Shown here piece after piece: positions 40,493 through 49,442 of a stretch of DNA of 64,000 nucleotides. Within the stretch, counting starts at the first letter, position 1. Each line of letters begins with the position of its first letter. The DNA comes from Cacconaster sp045114175. GTDB taxonomy: Bacteria; Bacteroidota; Bacteroidia; Bacteroidales; UBA932. The stretch lies in NCBI GenBank assembly GCA_045114175.1, contig JBGUJZ010000035.1:61441-125440 (forward strand), written 5' to 3'. The position numbers and the translations under genes are program-made. The notes beneath the pieces are model-generated. The model had not been told where the DNA came from. It worked only from the letters and a program-made list of their open reading frames with translations, and did no database searches.

Positions 40493-41683
40493 ATGATACT
40501 CAAAGAACCCGGGGCAAAAGGATTTGACTGCGCGAGAGGCTGTAGTGTAGACCGCACGCCCAACGGAACCCTCGATATCAACTACGACCAGAGCTGCTGC
40601 AAGCTGGCCACCTTCAACTGGCTGGAAGGCATCCCTGAGGACGAATACCGCAACCTCTACGAGGTTCGCTTCAAGAATACCCGCAAGATTGTCTTCCGCA
40701 ACGAATCGGGACAGGTCATCAAGACCGGCGATATCGTGGTGGTAGAGGCCCAGAACGGCCATGACGTAGGTATCGTCACGCTGGAGGGCCCCCTCGTCGT
40801 GCACCAGCTGCGCCGCCACAATATCGATCCCAAGACCCACGAATTCCGCAAGATTTACCGCCGCGCCAAGATTCTGGATATCGAGCGCTGGCAGGAGGCG
40901 ATTGCCCGCGAACAGGCGGTGATGATCCGCTCCCGGCAGCTCGCCGCTCGGCTCGGCCTCAACATGAAAATCGGCGACGTGGAGTTCCAGGGCGACGGCA
41001 CCAAGGCCATCTTCTACTACATTGCCGATGCCCGCGTGGACTTCCGCCAACTCATCAAAGACTTCGCGGCCGAGTTCGGCATCAAGGTGGAGATGAAGCA
41101 GATCGGCGCACGCCAGGAGGCTGGCCTGATTGGCGGGCTGGGCGTCTGCGGACGGGCTCTCTGTTGCTCGGGCTACATGTCTGAGTTCCAGTCCATCACC
41201 ACTGCGGCAGCACGCGCACAGGATCTTTCACTCAACCCGCAGAAATTGGCTGGCCAGTGCAGCAAACTGAAATGCTGCATCAACTACGAAGCATCGGTCT
41301 ACGTGGATGCCAACAAGCGGATGGCGACGGTTCACGAACCGCTCGAATTTGAAGACGGACCGGCGTGGCTGGTTAAGACCGACGCGCTGCGCGGCCTGCT
41401 CTGGTTCTCGTACGACAAAGATAACCTGGCCAAAGTCTGGCCGCTCACATCCGTGCAGGTGCGTGAGATTCAGGAACTCAATAAGAAGGGCGTTAAGCCC
41501 GCTTCGCTGATGGACGACGGCAAGAACGAAGGTCCGGAGTTTGTGAGCGCCGTGGGTGACGATAGCATCTCCCGCTTTGACGAGAAGAAGCGTCGCAAAG
41601 GCCATCGTGGCGGCAAGCATCGCCACGGCCGTGGCGGAAACGGCGGTGGCAACAACGGCTCCAACGGCAATGCCGCCCAGTAA
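40493..41683 (+). CDS. ricT: PSP1/RicT (YaaT) family protein
   Basis: 396 residues. PSP1 domain with the Cys motifs CGRALCCSGYM and KLAGQCSKLKCCINYE, and IGARQEAGLIGGLGVCG. In Firmicutes YaaT (RicT) acts with RicA and RicF in RNA maturation, carrying iron-sulfur clusters; in Bacteroidetes its role is not settled. The C-terminal tail (about 360-396) is rich in Gly, Asn, His, Arg and Lys and looks disordered, perhaps RNA-binding. Cotranscribed with holB and trmB. Confidence 0.85.
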   Translation: MILKEPGAKGFDCARGCSVDRTPNGTLDINYDQSCCKLATFNWLEGIPEDEYRNLYEVRFKNTRKIVFRNESGQVIKTGDIVVVEAQNGHDVGIVTLEGPLVVHQLRRHNIDPKTHEFRKIYRRAKILDIERWQEAIAREQAVMIRSRQLAARLGLNMKIGDVEFQGDGTKAIFYYIADARVDFRQLIKDFAAEFGIKVEMKQIGARQEAGLIGGLGVCGRALCCSGYMSEFQSITTAAARAQDLSLNPQKLAGQCSKLKCCINYEASVYVDANKRMATVHEPLEFEDGPAWLVKTDALRGLLWFSYDKDNLAKVWPLTSVQVREIQELNKKGVKPASLMDDGKNEGPEFVSAVGDDSISRFDEKKRRKGHRGGKHRHGRGGNGGGNNGSNGNAAQ

Positions 41684-41685
41684 TC

Positions 41686-42426
41686 ATGGGATCCAAAGAC
41701 AAACTCAAACGGTTTGCGGAGAATGAAACCTTCGCCTGCCTGCTGCAACCACGCACGGCAGAGGTGCTGAATACCGATCATCCCATTAAGGGGCACTGGG
41801 GCGCCCAGATGTTCCACAATGACAACCCTATCGTGCTGGAGCTGGGCTGCGGCAAAGGGGAGTATACGGTGGCGCTGGCGGAGAAGTTCCCGGAGCGCAA
41901 CTTCATAGGTATCGACATCAAGGGCGCACGCCTCTGGAAAGGGGCTAAATACGCCACGGAAAACGCTTTGCCCAACGTGGCCTTCATCCGCACACGGATT
42001 GAGTTTATAACGTCTTTATTTGCCTCGGGAGAGGTATCCGAGATCTGGATCACCTTCGCCGACCCGCAGGAGAAAAAGGCCCGCAAGCGGCTCACCGCCC
42101 CGGGTTTCCTCAACCGCTACAACCAGATTTTGGCCGAAGGTGGCATCATCCATCTCAAGACTGACAGCCGGCTGCTGCATAACTACACCCTGCAGGTGGC
42201 AACGGTCAACGACCTCCCCGTCCTAATGCATGACGAGGACATCTACGGCCACGGCCTGGCCAATGAACTGCTCTCCATCAAGACCTTCTACGAGCAGAGC
42301 TTCCTAGCCAAGGGAATTCCCATCACCTATCTGGCTTTCCGACCGGGCACAAAAAAACCGCTCGTAGAGCCTGATTGGGATCAGACGCCCTACGAGCAGT
42401 CTTACAAAACTTCTACGCGAAATTAG
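41686..42426 (+). CDS. trmB: tRNA (guanine-N7-)-methyltransferase
   Basis: 246 residues; forms m7G46 in tRNA. SAM-binding ELGCGKGEYTVALAEKFPERNFIGIDIKGARLWKGAK and the active-site segment ITFADPQEKKARKRLTAPGFLNRY are characteristic, with HLKTDS later. Last gene of the 36.6-42.4 kb run. Its stop interlocks with that of the OMP gene (TTAG at 42423-42426). Its 3' coding sequence holds, on the opposite strand, a hairpin followed by T7 (42351-42397), which serves the OMP gene. Confidence 0.92.
   Translation: MGSKDKLKRFAENETFACLLQPRTAEVLNTDHPIKGHWGAQMFHNDNPIVLELGCGKGEYTVALAEKFPERNFIGIDIKGARLWKGAKYATENALPNVAFIRTRIEFITSLFASGEVSEIWITFADPQEKKARKRLTAPGFLNRYNQILAEGGIIHLKTDSRLLHNYTLQVATVNDLPVLMHDEDIYGHGLANELLSIKTFYEQSFLAKGIPITYLAFRPGTKKPLVEPDWDQTPYEQSYKTSTRN
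42351..42397 (-). terminator. Terminator of the OMP gene, embedded in trmB
   Basis: On the minus strand: GCTCGTAG stem (8 bp, 42360-42367 with 42390-42397), an inner CTGAT/ATCAG stem, then GG and seven T (42351-42357). It lies about 25-70 bases after the OMP stop and inside trmB codons. Confidence 0.85.
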
Positions 42427-43070
42427 AACTTGAGGGCGAGGGAAACGCAGAAGGTTGCCTCAGAAATCTGGTAGCCTTCTTTGTCTTTGTAGTTGTCAGC
42501 AACTTCTTTCCAGCTCTTGAATTCGCCGAAACCCCAGTTGTATTTAGCGGTAACTTGGACGAACGAGAAGAGTTCCACACCAACACCGAGGCCAATACCG
42601 TAGTCGAACTTAGCGTCCTTAGCCTTCTGGATAACATCGGCATAGGTCACTTCAGCCTGCTCAGCACCTTCACCCGTCACAGCCTGCGAGAGGTTGTAAG
42701 CGAAGAAAGGAGCTGCAAAAACGAACGGCTTGACAACAAGGAGGTCGATACCCCACTGTGCAGCTACTGCGAGCTGAACGGTGTTCATCTTAAGGTTCGA
42801 AGTGTCGTCGAGCGAAGAACTGTTTACCTGATAGAGGAGTTCCGGCTGCACGGAGAAGCCAAGGAGGCTACCCGTCTGGAAACCGATACCTGCATGGTAA
42901 CCAGCAAAATTCTTGTAGTCAAAGTTCTTGATGTCTTTCAGATCTTCCTTATAGTTGAAATCCGAATAGTTGACACCTGCCTTGACAATGAGACCGCCGC
43001 CAGCGTTTGCCGTTGTGCACACAGCAAACAGCATCACGAACGATGCAAACAAAACAGAAATTTTTTTCAT
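42423..43070 (-). CDS. Small outer-membrane beta-barrel protein
   Basis: 215 residues. Signal peptide to TTANAGG (about 22), then alternating aromatic/polar strands (GLIVKAGVNYSDFNY, FAGYHAGIGFQTGS, FSVQPELLYQVN, LAVAAQWGIDLL, FDYGIGLGVGVELFSFVQVTAKYNWGF), ending FCVSLALKF with the terminal aromatic typical of outer-membrane proteins. Eight-stranded OmpX/PorT-like barrel of the Bacteroidetes OMP_b-brl type. It is 11 bases after trxA and may be read with it. Function unknown; often induced or constitutive surface protein. Confidence 0.8.
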   Translation of the reverse strand: MKKISVLFASFVMLFAVCTTANAGGGLIVKAGVNYSDFNYKEDLKDIKNFDYKNFAGYHAGIGFQTGSLLGFSVQPELLYQVNSSSLDDTSNLKMNTVQLAVAAQWGIDLLVVKPFVFAAPFFAYNLSQAVTGEGAEQAEVTYADVIQKAKDAKFDYGIGLGVGVELFSFVQVTAKYNWGFGEFKSWKEVADNYKDKEGYQISEATFCVSLALKF

Positions 43071-43081
43071 AATATTATGAT

Positions 43082-43399
43082 TTAAAAAAGGTTATTAATC
43101 TTTGCTTCGAGCTCCGGCTTGGGGAGTGCACCCACGGTACGGTCCACCAGTTCGCCATTCTTGAAGAACAGCAGGGTGGGAATGTTACGGATGCCGAAGC
43201 GGGAAGGGACTTCGGCAGCGTCATCGACATTGCACTTGGCTACGGTAAGGCGGCCGTCGAACTTGGCAGCCATCTCATCTACAAGCGGGGAGAGCATCCG
43301 GCACGGGCCGCACCAGACAGCCCAGAAGTCCACCATCACCGGGGTTTTCGCAGCCGCGAGAACCTCGTCAAAATTCTTATCGTTTACTTCAATTACCAT
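43082..43399 (-). CDS. trxA: Thioredoxin
   Basis: 105 residues from MVIEVNDKNF, the standard length; the longer open frame (26 codons more) overlaps the stop region of the upstream gene and is not needed. Active site WCGPC at 29-33 in DFWAVWCGPCRM, cis-proline at IPTLLF. Reductant for many enzymes, likely including the glutathione-peroxidase-like protein of this window. Candidate -7 box TAACTTCG (43423-43430), a one-base variant of TAnnTTTG, overlaps the upstream stop. Confidence 0.93.
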   Translation of the reverse strand: MVIEVNDKNFDEVLAAAKTPVMVDFWAVWCGPCRMLSPLVDEMAAKFDGRLTVAKCNVDDAAEVPSRFGIRNIPTLLFFKNGELVDRTVGALPKPELEAKINNLF

Positions 43400-43422
43400 A
43401 GTTTTCGATAATTTGTGAAAAG

Positions 43423-43430
43423 CGAAGTTA
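43423..43430 (-). promoter_or_regulatory. Variant -7 box for trxA
   Basis: Minus-strand TAACTTCG differs from TAnnTTTG at one base and lies 24 bases before the trxA start. Weak support. Confidence 0.4.
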
Positions 43431-43721
43431 GGAACTTTTTTCGATATTCCAAACAAATGCGCGGACACCGACTTCACGGTTGCGGGCGTCGAGCTTGCGG
43501 ACGGTGTCGAGAAGTTCGTCCACGCGGTCGTCCGGAACCACCGTCAAAACGGCCGAATTCATCTCGGGCCAAGTATGGGTTCCACGGTGCGGAGCGCCGG
43601 TTTCGGAGCCGCGGCCCTGCACGTTTTCAAAGAAAGTGAAACCGCGGTGGCCCAGTTCGTCCAGCATGAATTCCACGCGGGAGGTGAAGGCCTGGTTAAA
43701 AACTATAAAAACGCTTTTCAT
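43428..43721 (-). CDS. PG0541-like RND-transporter-associated protein
   Basis: 97 residues. MKSVFIVFNQAFTSRVEFMLDELGHRGFTFFENVQGRGSETGAPH with the later WPEMNSAVLTVVPDDRVDELLDTVRKLD matches the small PII-like proteins placed after RND efflux genes in Bacteroidales. Probably a cytoplasmic regulator or nucleotide-binding accessory. Last gene of the TolC-adaptor-RND operon, 6 bases after the pump gene. Confidence 0.75.
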   Translation of the reverse strand: MKSVFIVFNQAFTSRVEFMLDELGHRGFTFFENVQGRGSETGAPHRGTHTWPEMNSAVLTVVPDDRVDELLDTVRKLDARNREVGVRAFVWNIEKSS

Positions 43722-43727
43722 GGCTTG

Positions 43728-46700
43728 TTAGTCGTTCTTGGAAGGGTCAATCTGCATGAAGATATAGGACTTGCGCTGCTTCTCCTCCTTGTCGCGCTCG
43801 CCGTGGCGGGACATGATGCCATAGACCACCGGCACGATGATCAGGGTCACGAAGGTCGAGACCAGCAGGCCGCCGATCACGACGATACCCAGCGGACGCC
43901 ACATCTCGGAGCCTTCGCCCGTGCTCAGGGCCATCGGGAGCATACCGAGCAGCGTGGTGAAGGCGGTCATCAAGACCGGGCGGAGTCGCGATGCGCCGGA
44001 AAGGGCGATGGCCTCATTGAGGGCATAGCCGCGGTCGCGCATCAGGTTGGTGTAATCCACCAGCACGATGCCGTTCTTGACGGCGATACCGATCAGCATC
44101 ACCAGGCCGAGGGCGCCGATCATATCGAGCGTAGTGCCTGTGACCCAGAGGGCCAGGATTACGCCGGAGACGGCGAACGGCACGGAGAGCAGGATCACGG
44201 CCGGCTTGGCCACCGACTCGAACTGCGAAGCAATCACGATGTAGACGAGCAGCAGAATCAACAGGCCCAGCAGCACGATGTCTCCGAAGGTCTTCTGCTG
44301 ATCCTCATAGTCACCCGCCACCACCACCGTGATGCCGGAAGGGATGGCAGTACGCTCGAGCAGTGCCTGCACCTGGGCAGCCAGTTCGCCCAGCGAAGTC
44401 TGGTAGGGCGACACGGAGACCTTCAGGTAGCGCTGGCGGCTCTTGCGCGTGATGCTCTGGGGCGCCCAGTACTCCTCGATGGTGGCAATTTCGGAGAGTT
44501 TCACTTTGGCGCCCGTGGCCGTAGGAACGGTGAAGGCCAGGATATCCGAAATGGAGTTGCGGTCCTCTTCGCGGAGGCGCACCACGATGTTGTATTCGTC
44601 GCCGTCTTCCTTCAGGAAGCCCGCCGTGAAGCCCGCCACGCGGTTGCGGATGTAGGTAGATACCACCGATGCGCTCAGGCCGTGGCGCGCAATCTTTTCC
44701 TTGTCCAGCGTGACCTTCAGCTCGGGGCGGTCCTTGTCGCGGCTGATGGTCACGTTGCGCGCGCCGGGAATCTCTTCCGTGATGCGTGCGCGCAGCTCTT
44801 CGGCCAACAGGCCGGTCTCGTCAAAATCATAACCATAGATCTCCACGTCCACCGTGGATCCGCCGCCCATGCCCATACCGCCGGAGGCCATCGCGTAAGC
44901 ATTGATGATCTCGGGATAGCCGGCCATCTCAGCGCGCAGCACCTCGGCAATCTCTTCGATACCACGGGTACGCTGGTTCTTCTTGTTGCAGACCACCGTC
45001 ATGGAAATCTTGTAGTTGGTGGTGGAGTTGAACATGGCGCCGATGCTGCTCTCGTCGTTCGAGCCGGCGGAGGTGGAGATCTTCTCGATCTCGGGCACCA
45101 GCACCATAAAACGCTCCTCCAGGCGGCGCGCCGTCTTGAGGGTCTCCTCAATGCGCGTACCGCGCTGCAGTTCCACCGTCACGTTGATGCGGCCGTTGTC
45201 GCTCGACTGCATGAAGTCGGTACCGATCTTGCCCGTAAGGGCCGGAACGAGGGTCGCGGCAAAGAAAAGCAGGGCAATCAGGATGGTCAGCGCCTTGTGG
45301 CCCAGGCACCAGCGCAGCAGGCGGGCATAGGCCGAATCCACCTTGTCCAGGATGGGCGTCACCACGCGCGCATAGAAGCCCCTGCGGCCTTCGACCTCCA
45401 CCACTTTGCCGTCCACCACCTCCACTTTGCGGCCCTTGAGAATCTTGGAGCAAAGCATCGGGATCAGCGAAATGGCCGTAACGGTCGAGGTCGAAACCAC
45501 GATGGTCACAATCCAGCCGAGTTCCTTGAAGAGGATGCCCGCCATGCCGGTGAGCATCGTGAGCGGGATAAAGACGGCCGCAATCACCAGGGTGGTGGCG
45601 ATGACCGAAGTCCACACCTCGTTGGTGGCGTAGATGGCCGCCTCGCGCGGGGATGAGCCGCGGTCAATATGTTTCTTGATATTCTCGAGCACCACGATGG
45701 CATCGTCCACCACCATGCCGATGGCCACCGTCAGGGCGGAGAGCGAGATGATGTTCAGCGAACTGCCAGCCACCATCAGGTAGATGAACGAGACGATCAG
45801 GGAGATCGGGATGGTAATGCCGATAATCAGCGTGGCGCGCCAGTCTCCCAGGAAGAAGAAGACCACCAGCACCACGAAGAGCAGTGCATAGAGGATGGAT
45901 TCCGCGAGGGAGTTGATGGAGCCCTGGATATCCTCCGAAGAATCGTAGATCAGGGTGATCTCCACGTCGGAGGGGAGGCGCTTTTCAAGCTTGGCCAGTT
46001 CGTGGCGCACGTCACGGCAGATCTGCACCGTGTTGGACCCGGACTGCTTGGTCACCATCAGGCGCACGGCGTCGTGGCCGTTGACCTTCTCATCGAGCGA
46101 AAGGTCTTTGATGGTATCGCGCACCGCCGCCAGGTCGCGCACATAAACCTGCTGGCCAGCCATCGTGGTGGTGACCACCACATCGGCAATCTCGGCACTC
46201 TGGGCATACTCGCCGCGCACCTGCATCTGGTACTGCTGGCGATCCATCTTGACCGTTCCGGAGCTGAGGTTCAGGTTGTTGGCCGCCACCGCGTTGGCCA
46301 CCTGCTCCAGCGTGAGGCCGTACGCATCCAGGCGGGCCTGGTCCAGGTCGATGTAGACATAGCGGTCCGGGGCGCCCGAGATCGATACCGTACCGATACC
46401 ATTGATACGGTTCAGCTGCGGCACCACCTCGTCGTCCAGGATCTTCTCCAGTCCGGCATAGCTCTCGCGGGCCGTCACCGAATACTGGATGATCGGCATC
46501 AGGTTGGAGTTCAGCTTGAAGATAATCGGACTGGAGCAGCCGTCAGGCAGGCTGTTCTTGGCCATGTCGATGTACGATCGGATGTCATTGGCCGCTTCGT
46601 CCATGTTGGAGCCCCACTCCATCTCGAGCGAAACGATCGACATGTTGTCCTGCGAGGTGGAGGTCATCTCCTTGAGGCCGTCCACCGAGGTCAGGGCATT

Positions 46701-46904
46701 CTCGATGACCTTGGTCACGTTGGTCTCGATCTCGCTGGCGCTAGCACCGGAGTAGGTGGTCATCACCGTGATATACGGAGGCTCCATCTCCGGGAACTGG
46801 TCGATCGGGAGGCGGGTGGCCGCAAAGAGGCCTATGACAATCACCGCGATGAAGATCAGCGCGGTGGTCACCGGTTTCCCGATAGAGGTTTTGTAGATAC
46901 TCAT
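43728..46904 (-). CDS. Efflux RND transporter inner-membrane pump (AcrB/HAE1 type)
   Basis: 1058 residues, the usual size. Two sets of six membrane helices and two large periplasmic loops. Motifs: PPYITVMTTYSGASASEIETNVTKVIE, the proton-relay aspartates MVVDDAIVVLENI, SGASRLRPVLMTAFTTLLGMLPMAL, and the last-helix region. Drug, bile-acid or metabolite export; substrate not predictable. Operon order on the minus strand: TolC family gene, adaptor, pump, PG0541-like gene. Confidence 0.95.
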   Translation of the reverse strand: MSIYKTSIGKPVTTALIFIAVIVIGLFAATRLPIDQFPEMEPPYITVMTTYSGASASEIETNVTKVIENALTSVDGLKEMTSTSQDNMSIVSLEMEWGSNMDEAANDIRSYIDMAKNSLPDGCSSPIIFKLNSNLMPIIQYSVTARESYAGLEKILDDEVVPQLNRINGIGTVSISGAPDRYVYIDLDQARLDAYGLTLEQVANAVAANNLNLSSGTVKMDRQQYQMQVRGEYAQSAEIADVVVTTTMAGQQVYVRDLAAVRDTIKDLSLDEKVNGHDAVRLMVTKQSGSNTVQICRDVRHELAKLEKRLPSDVEITLIYDSSEDIQGSINSLAESILYALLFVVLVVFFFLGDWRATLIIGITIPISLIVSFIYLMVAGSSLNIISLSALTVAIGMVVDDAIVVLENIKKHIDRGSSPREAAIYATNEVWTSVIATTLVIAAVFIPLTMLTGMAGILFKELGWIVTIVVSTSTVTAISLIPMLCSKILKGRKVEVVDGKVVEVEGRRGFYARVVTPILDKVDSAYARLLRWCLGHKALTILIALLFFAATLVPALTGKIGTDFMQSSDNGRINVTVELQRGTRIEETLKTARRLEERFMVLVPEIEKISTSAGSNDESSIGAMFNSTTNYKISMTVVCNKKNQRTRGIEEIAEVLRAEMAGYPEIINAYAMASGGMGMGGGSTVDVEIYGYDFDETGLLAEELRARITEEIPGARNVTISRDKDRPELKVTLDKEKIARHGLSASVVSTYIRNRVAGFTAGFLKEDGDEYNIVVRLREEDRNSISDILAFTVPTATGAKVKLSEIATIEEYWAPQSITRKSRQRYLKVSVSPYQTSLGELAAQVQALLERTAIPSGITVVVAGDYEDQQKTFGDIVLLGLLILLLVYIVIASQFESVAKPAVILLSVPFAVSGVILALWVTGTTLDMIGALGLVMLIGIAVKNGIVLVDYTNLMRDRGYALNEAIALSGASRLRPVLMTAFTTLLGMLPMALSTGEGSEMWRPLGIVVIGGLLVSTFVTLIIVPVVYGIMSRHGERDKEEKQRKSYIFMQIDPSKND

Positions 46905-46907
46905 CGG

Positions 46908-47930
46908 TTAGTTCTCCTTTACCACGTTGAGGGCCGTTCCGTCTACCAGTTTGGCCTGACCCACGGTCACGAGTTTGTCGCCCGGCTTGAGGGCGTCACC
47001 CAATATTTCCACTTCTGCATCGTAGCGCTGGCCCATCTCCACAAATACGCGCTTGGCCACACCATCTTCGTTGATGAAGACGTAGCGGTCGTTGGAACCG
47101 GTCATCTTCTGCACGGCCTCGTAAGGCACCGTGATGGCATTTACCTGTCCCATTTCCACACGGGTGTGCACATACATACCCGGACGGAGCTTGAGGCTGC
47201 CGTTGGGGATGCGCACCTTCACCTGGAAGGTATGCGAGGAGGCGTCGATGGTGGGATAGATCACCTCGATGGTGGCAGGGAACTTCTCGCCGGGGTAGAT
47301 GTCGGATTCAATCTGAACTTTCATGCCCTGCTTCACGTTGGGGAAGTAGCTCTCCGGTACGGCGATCAGCGCCTTGAGGGTGTTGATCTGGGTCAGCACC
47401 AGGATGGGCTGGCCGCTGTAGAGTTCGCCGTCCTCATAGTTCTTGGCGGAGATTACGCCGTCGAACTGAGCCTTGACGAAGGTATTCTGCTCCAGGAACT
47501 TATAACTTTCGGAAGCCTGATCAAAACTTAGTTTGGTCTGGTCGTAGGTCTGCTGCGAAACGGCGCCGCTCTGGTGCAGGGCCTCCACACGCTCCATCTC
47601 CACCTTCAGGTTGGTGTAGGTCAGCTTGGCCGTGTTGTACTGGTTGCGGTCCATCCGGACAAGCATGTCACCCTTGCGGACCTTGGTGCCCACTTCGGTG
47701 TAGATGTGCTCGATTTTGCCGGTGAGCGACGGGGCGATATTCATGGTCTGCCAGCCCTGCAGCGTGGAGGATACCTCCAGCGAACGGGAGACAGTGCGGC
47801 GGGTCACCGTCGTGGTCTCCACCTGTTCTACGCGTTCGCCCATCTGGACGGCTGCCTTCTGCTGCTTCTGACCGCATCCCGCAAGGAGGAGTGCGGCGGC
47901 CGCGGCAATGGTTAAGATTCGGATTTTCAT
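46908..47930 (-). CDS. Efflux RND periplasmic adaptor (membrane fusion protein)
   Basis: 340 residues. N-terminal lipobox LAGC (Cys19, in LLLAGCGQKQQ), barrel-sandwich (lipoyl-like) half GKIEHIYTEVGTKVRKGDMLVRMD, coiled-coil hairpin (MERVEALHQSGAVSQQTYDQTKL), then the second half-lipoyl and beta-barrel (VISAKNYEDGELYSGQPILVL, YPTIDASSHTFQVKVRIPN). Connects the pump to the TolC-like channel. Three-base gap before the pump gene. Confidence 0.93.
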   Translation of the reverse strand: MKIRILTIAAAAALLLAGCGQKQQKAAVQMGERVEQVETTTVTRRTVSRSLEVSSTLQGWQTMNIAPSLTGKIEHIYTEVGTKVRKGDMLVRMDRNQYNTAKLTYTNLKVEMERVEALHQSGAVSQQTYDQTKLSFDQASESYKFLEQNTFVKAQFDGVISAKNYEDGELYSGQPILVLTQINTLKALIAVPESYFPNVKQGMKVQIESDIYPGEKFPATIEVIYPTIDASSHTFQVKVRIPNGSLKLRPGMYVHTRVEMGQVNAITVPYEAVQKMTGSNDRYVFINEDGVAKRVFVEMGQRYDAEVEILGDALKPGDKLVTVGQAKLVDGTALNVVKEN

Positions 47931-47942
47931 ATCGTTGTTTTT

Positions 47943-49286
47943 TTATTTGTTCAAGAGTTGTTCCAGCGAAATCTGGGCATTGACCATCTCCAGCAGCGCC
48001 TGCACATAATTGCTCTGCGCGGTGATCAGGCTGGTGCCGGCATTGGTCAGATCCAGGCTCGAGGCCATGCCGTATTCGTATTTCTTGGCGATGTTGTCAA
48101 AGACACGGCGCGCCACCTCAACGCTCTGCTTCTGGGTGTCGTAGCGCTCCATGGCGGAGGTGAGATTGTAGGTCAGCTGACGGTGCTGGATATTGAGGGC
48201 CAGCTTGGTGTTTTCCAGCGTGTTGAGCTGCTCCTTGTAGGTGGTGCGGGCCGCCTTGACGGAGGAACCCAGCTTCCAGGATGTGAAGATCGGCACGTTC
48301 AACTGCACGCCGAGCATGTTCGGCGGGGTCATGTTCATCGTCACATCGTCACTGAAGTACTTCTTGGCGTTGTACTGGTGGAAGACGCTGAGCGTCGGGC
48401 CGCTGGACCAGCCGGTCATCGCCACCTGCTTGCGGGCCAGTTCGGTACTCTCCTTGAGCAGCCGGTAGTCGTAGTTCTCCTCCACGTCGAAGGGCTCCGT
48501 GAGCAGTTCGGAGACCGATTCCTGGTTCACCAGGTTGTCCAGGCCCTGCAGCAGGATAATCTCGGTATCCACATTCACGTTGAGCAGCAGGCGGATGGAA
48601 TTGTAGATCATCTCCAGCTGGCGCTTGCTGGACGAAATGGTGTTGGCCATGGTGTTGGCCTGCACCAGCAGCTGGTCTGCATCCGTCTGTTCGGTGATAC
48701 CCACACGAACCGAGCTCTCCGAGTACTCATAGAGCTTTTTGAGGCTCTCGTGGTTCTCCTCCAGCAACTTGATGGTCTGGTCAGTCACCAGTGCCGAATA
48801 GTAGAGCAGCTTGGCCTGATCGGCAATCTCCTTGTCGCTCTTGCGGAGCGAGAGGTCCGCCATCTTGCGGGAGATATTGGCCATCTGGATGGAGACGATC
48901 TGCGCGCCGCTGAAGGCCACGGCGGTGGTTACGCCGAAGGTTGCGGAGGGCGGCATCGAGATTTTCATGCCTCCCAGGTCGATCTGGTAACCGAAGTTGG
49001 TGGAGTAGTCCACTGCGGCGCTCACCTGTGGCAGCATGCTGGCGATTGCCTGCCAGCGCGAAGCTTCCGCTTTCTGCACCTCCAGGTTGGCGTTGAGAAT
49101 TTCCGTGCTGTGCTGCAGTGCCATCTCCTGCGCCTGCTGAAGCGTGAGGGCTAGCGGTGCCGGGGAATCCTCAGGAAGCACCCGCGCGGGCTCCTGCGCC
49201 TGGGCGCGCGAAGAAAAAAAGGCCAAAGCCACGGCGAGTGTCGCAGCCTTGACGAAGAGTATCGTGTTGTATTTCATAGTCATCAT
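47943..49286 (-). CDS. TolC-family outer-membrane efflux channel
   Basis: 447 residues. The open frame continues far upstream, but the true start is the ATG complementary to 49284-49286, preceded by GGAAGGGG (spacing 7), the best Shine-Dalgarno in this operon. Signal peptide ends near RAQAQ. Two outer-membrane-efflux repeats with long helices (LALTLQQAQEMALQHSTEIL, ANLEVQKAEASRWQAI) follow; GLDNLVNQESV and the final helix KKYEYGMASSLDLTNAGTSLI are typical. Candidate -7 boxes at 49319-49326 and 49328-49335. Confidence 0.92.
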   Translation of the reverse strand: MMTMKYNTILFVKAATLAVALAFFSSRAQAQEPARVLPEDSPAPLALTLQQAQEMALQHSTEILNANLEVQKAEASRWQAIASMLPQVSAAVDYSTNFGYQIDLGGMKISMPPSATFGVTTAVAFSGAQIVSIQMANISRKMADLSLRKSDKEIADQAKLLYYSALVTDQTIKLLEENHESLKKLYEYSESSVRVGITEQTDADQLLVQANTMANTISSSKRQLEMIYNSIRLLLNVNVDTEIILLQGLDNLVNQESVSELLTEPFDVEENYDYRLLKESTELARKQVAMTGWSSGPTLSVFHQYNAKKYFSDDVTMNMTPPNMLGVQLNVPIFTSWKLGSSVKAARTTYKEQLNTLENTKLALNIQHRQLTYNLTSAMERYDTQKQSVEVARRVFDNIAKKYEYGMASSLDLTNAGTSLITAQSNYVQALLEMVNAQISLEQLLNK

Positions 49287-49318
49287 AGAATCGCCCCTTC
49301 CATGCAAAAACCAAGCCG

Positions 49319-49335
49319 CAAAGATAACAAAAATA
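49319..49335 (-). promoter_or_regulatory. Candidate -7 boxes of the efflux operon
   Basis: Minus-strand TATCTTTG (49319-49326) and TATTTTTG (49328-49335) both fit TAnnTTTG, 33 and 42 bases before the TolC start. Confidence 0.55.
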
Positions 49336-49412
49336 CCCACCTTCAAGCAAAACACATCCTGAGCCCCGCGTGAATGACAGGATTCGGCGGAAGACATTCT
49401 TCGGTTTTTTTC

Positions 49413-49420
49413 TATCTTTG
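49413..49420 (+). promoter_or_regulatory. -7 promoter box for the amidotransferase-like gene
   Basis: TATCTTTG fits TAnnTTTG, 23 bases before the ATG at 49443. It excludes the longer frame that starts at 49374. Confidence 0.65.
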
Positions 49421-49442
49421 GGCCAACAAAAACGCAATCACA

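Noticed and set aside
43575..45656. Very long plus-strand frame (693 codons), rich in His, Asp and Arg, opposite the RND pump gene; a similar one at 45669-47531
   Set aside because: Typical antisense shadow of a G+C-rich pump and adaptor gene; composition is not protein-like and the sense genes are certain.
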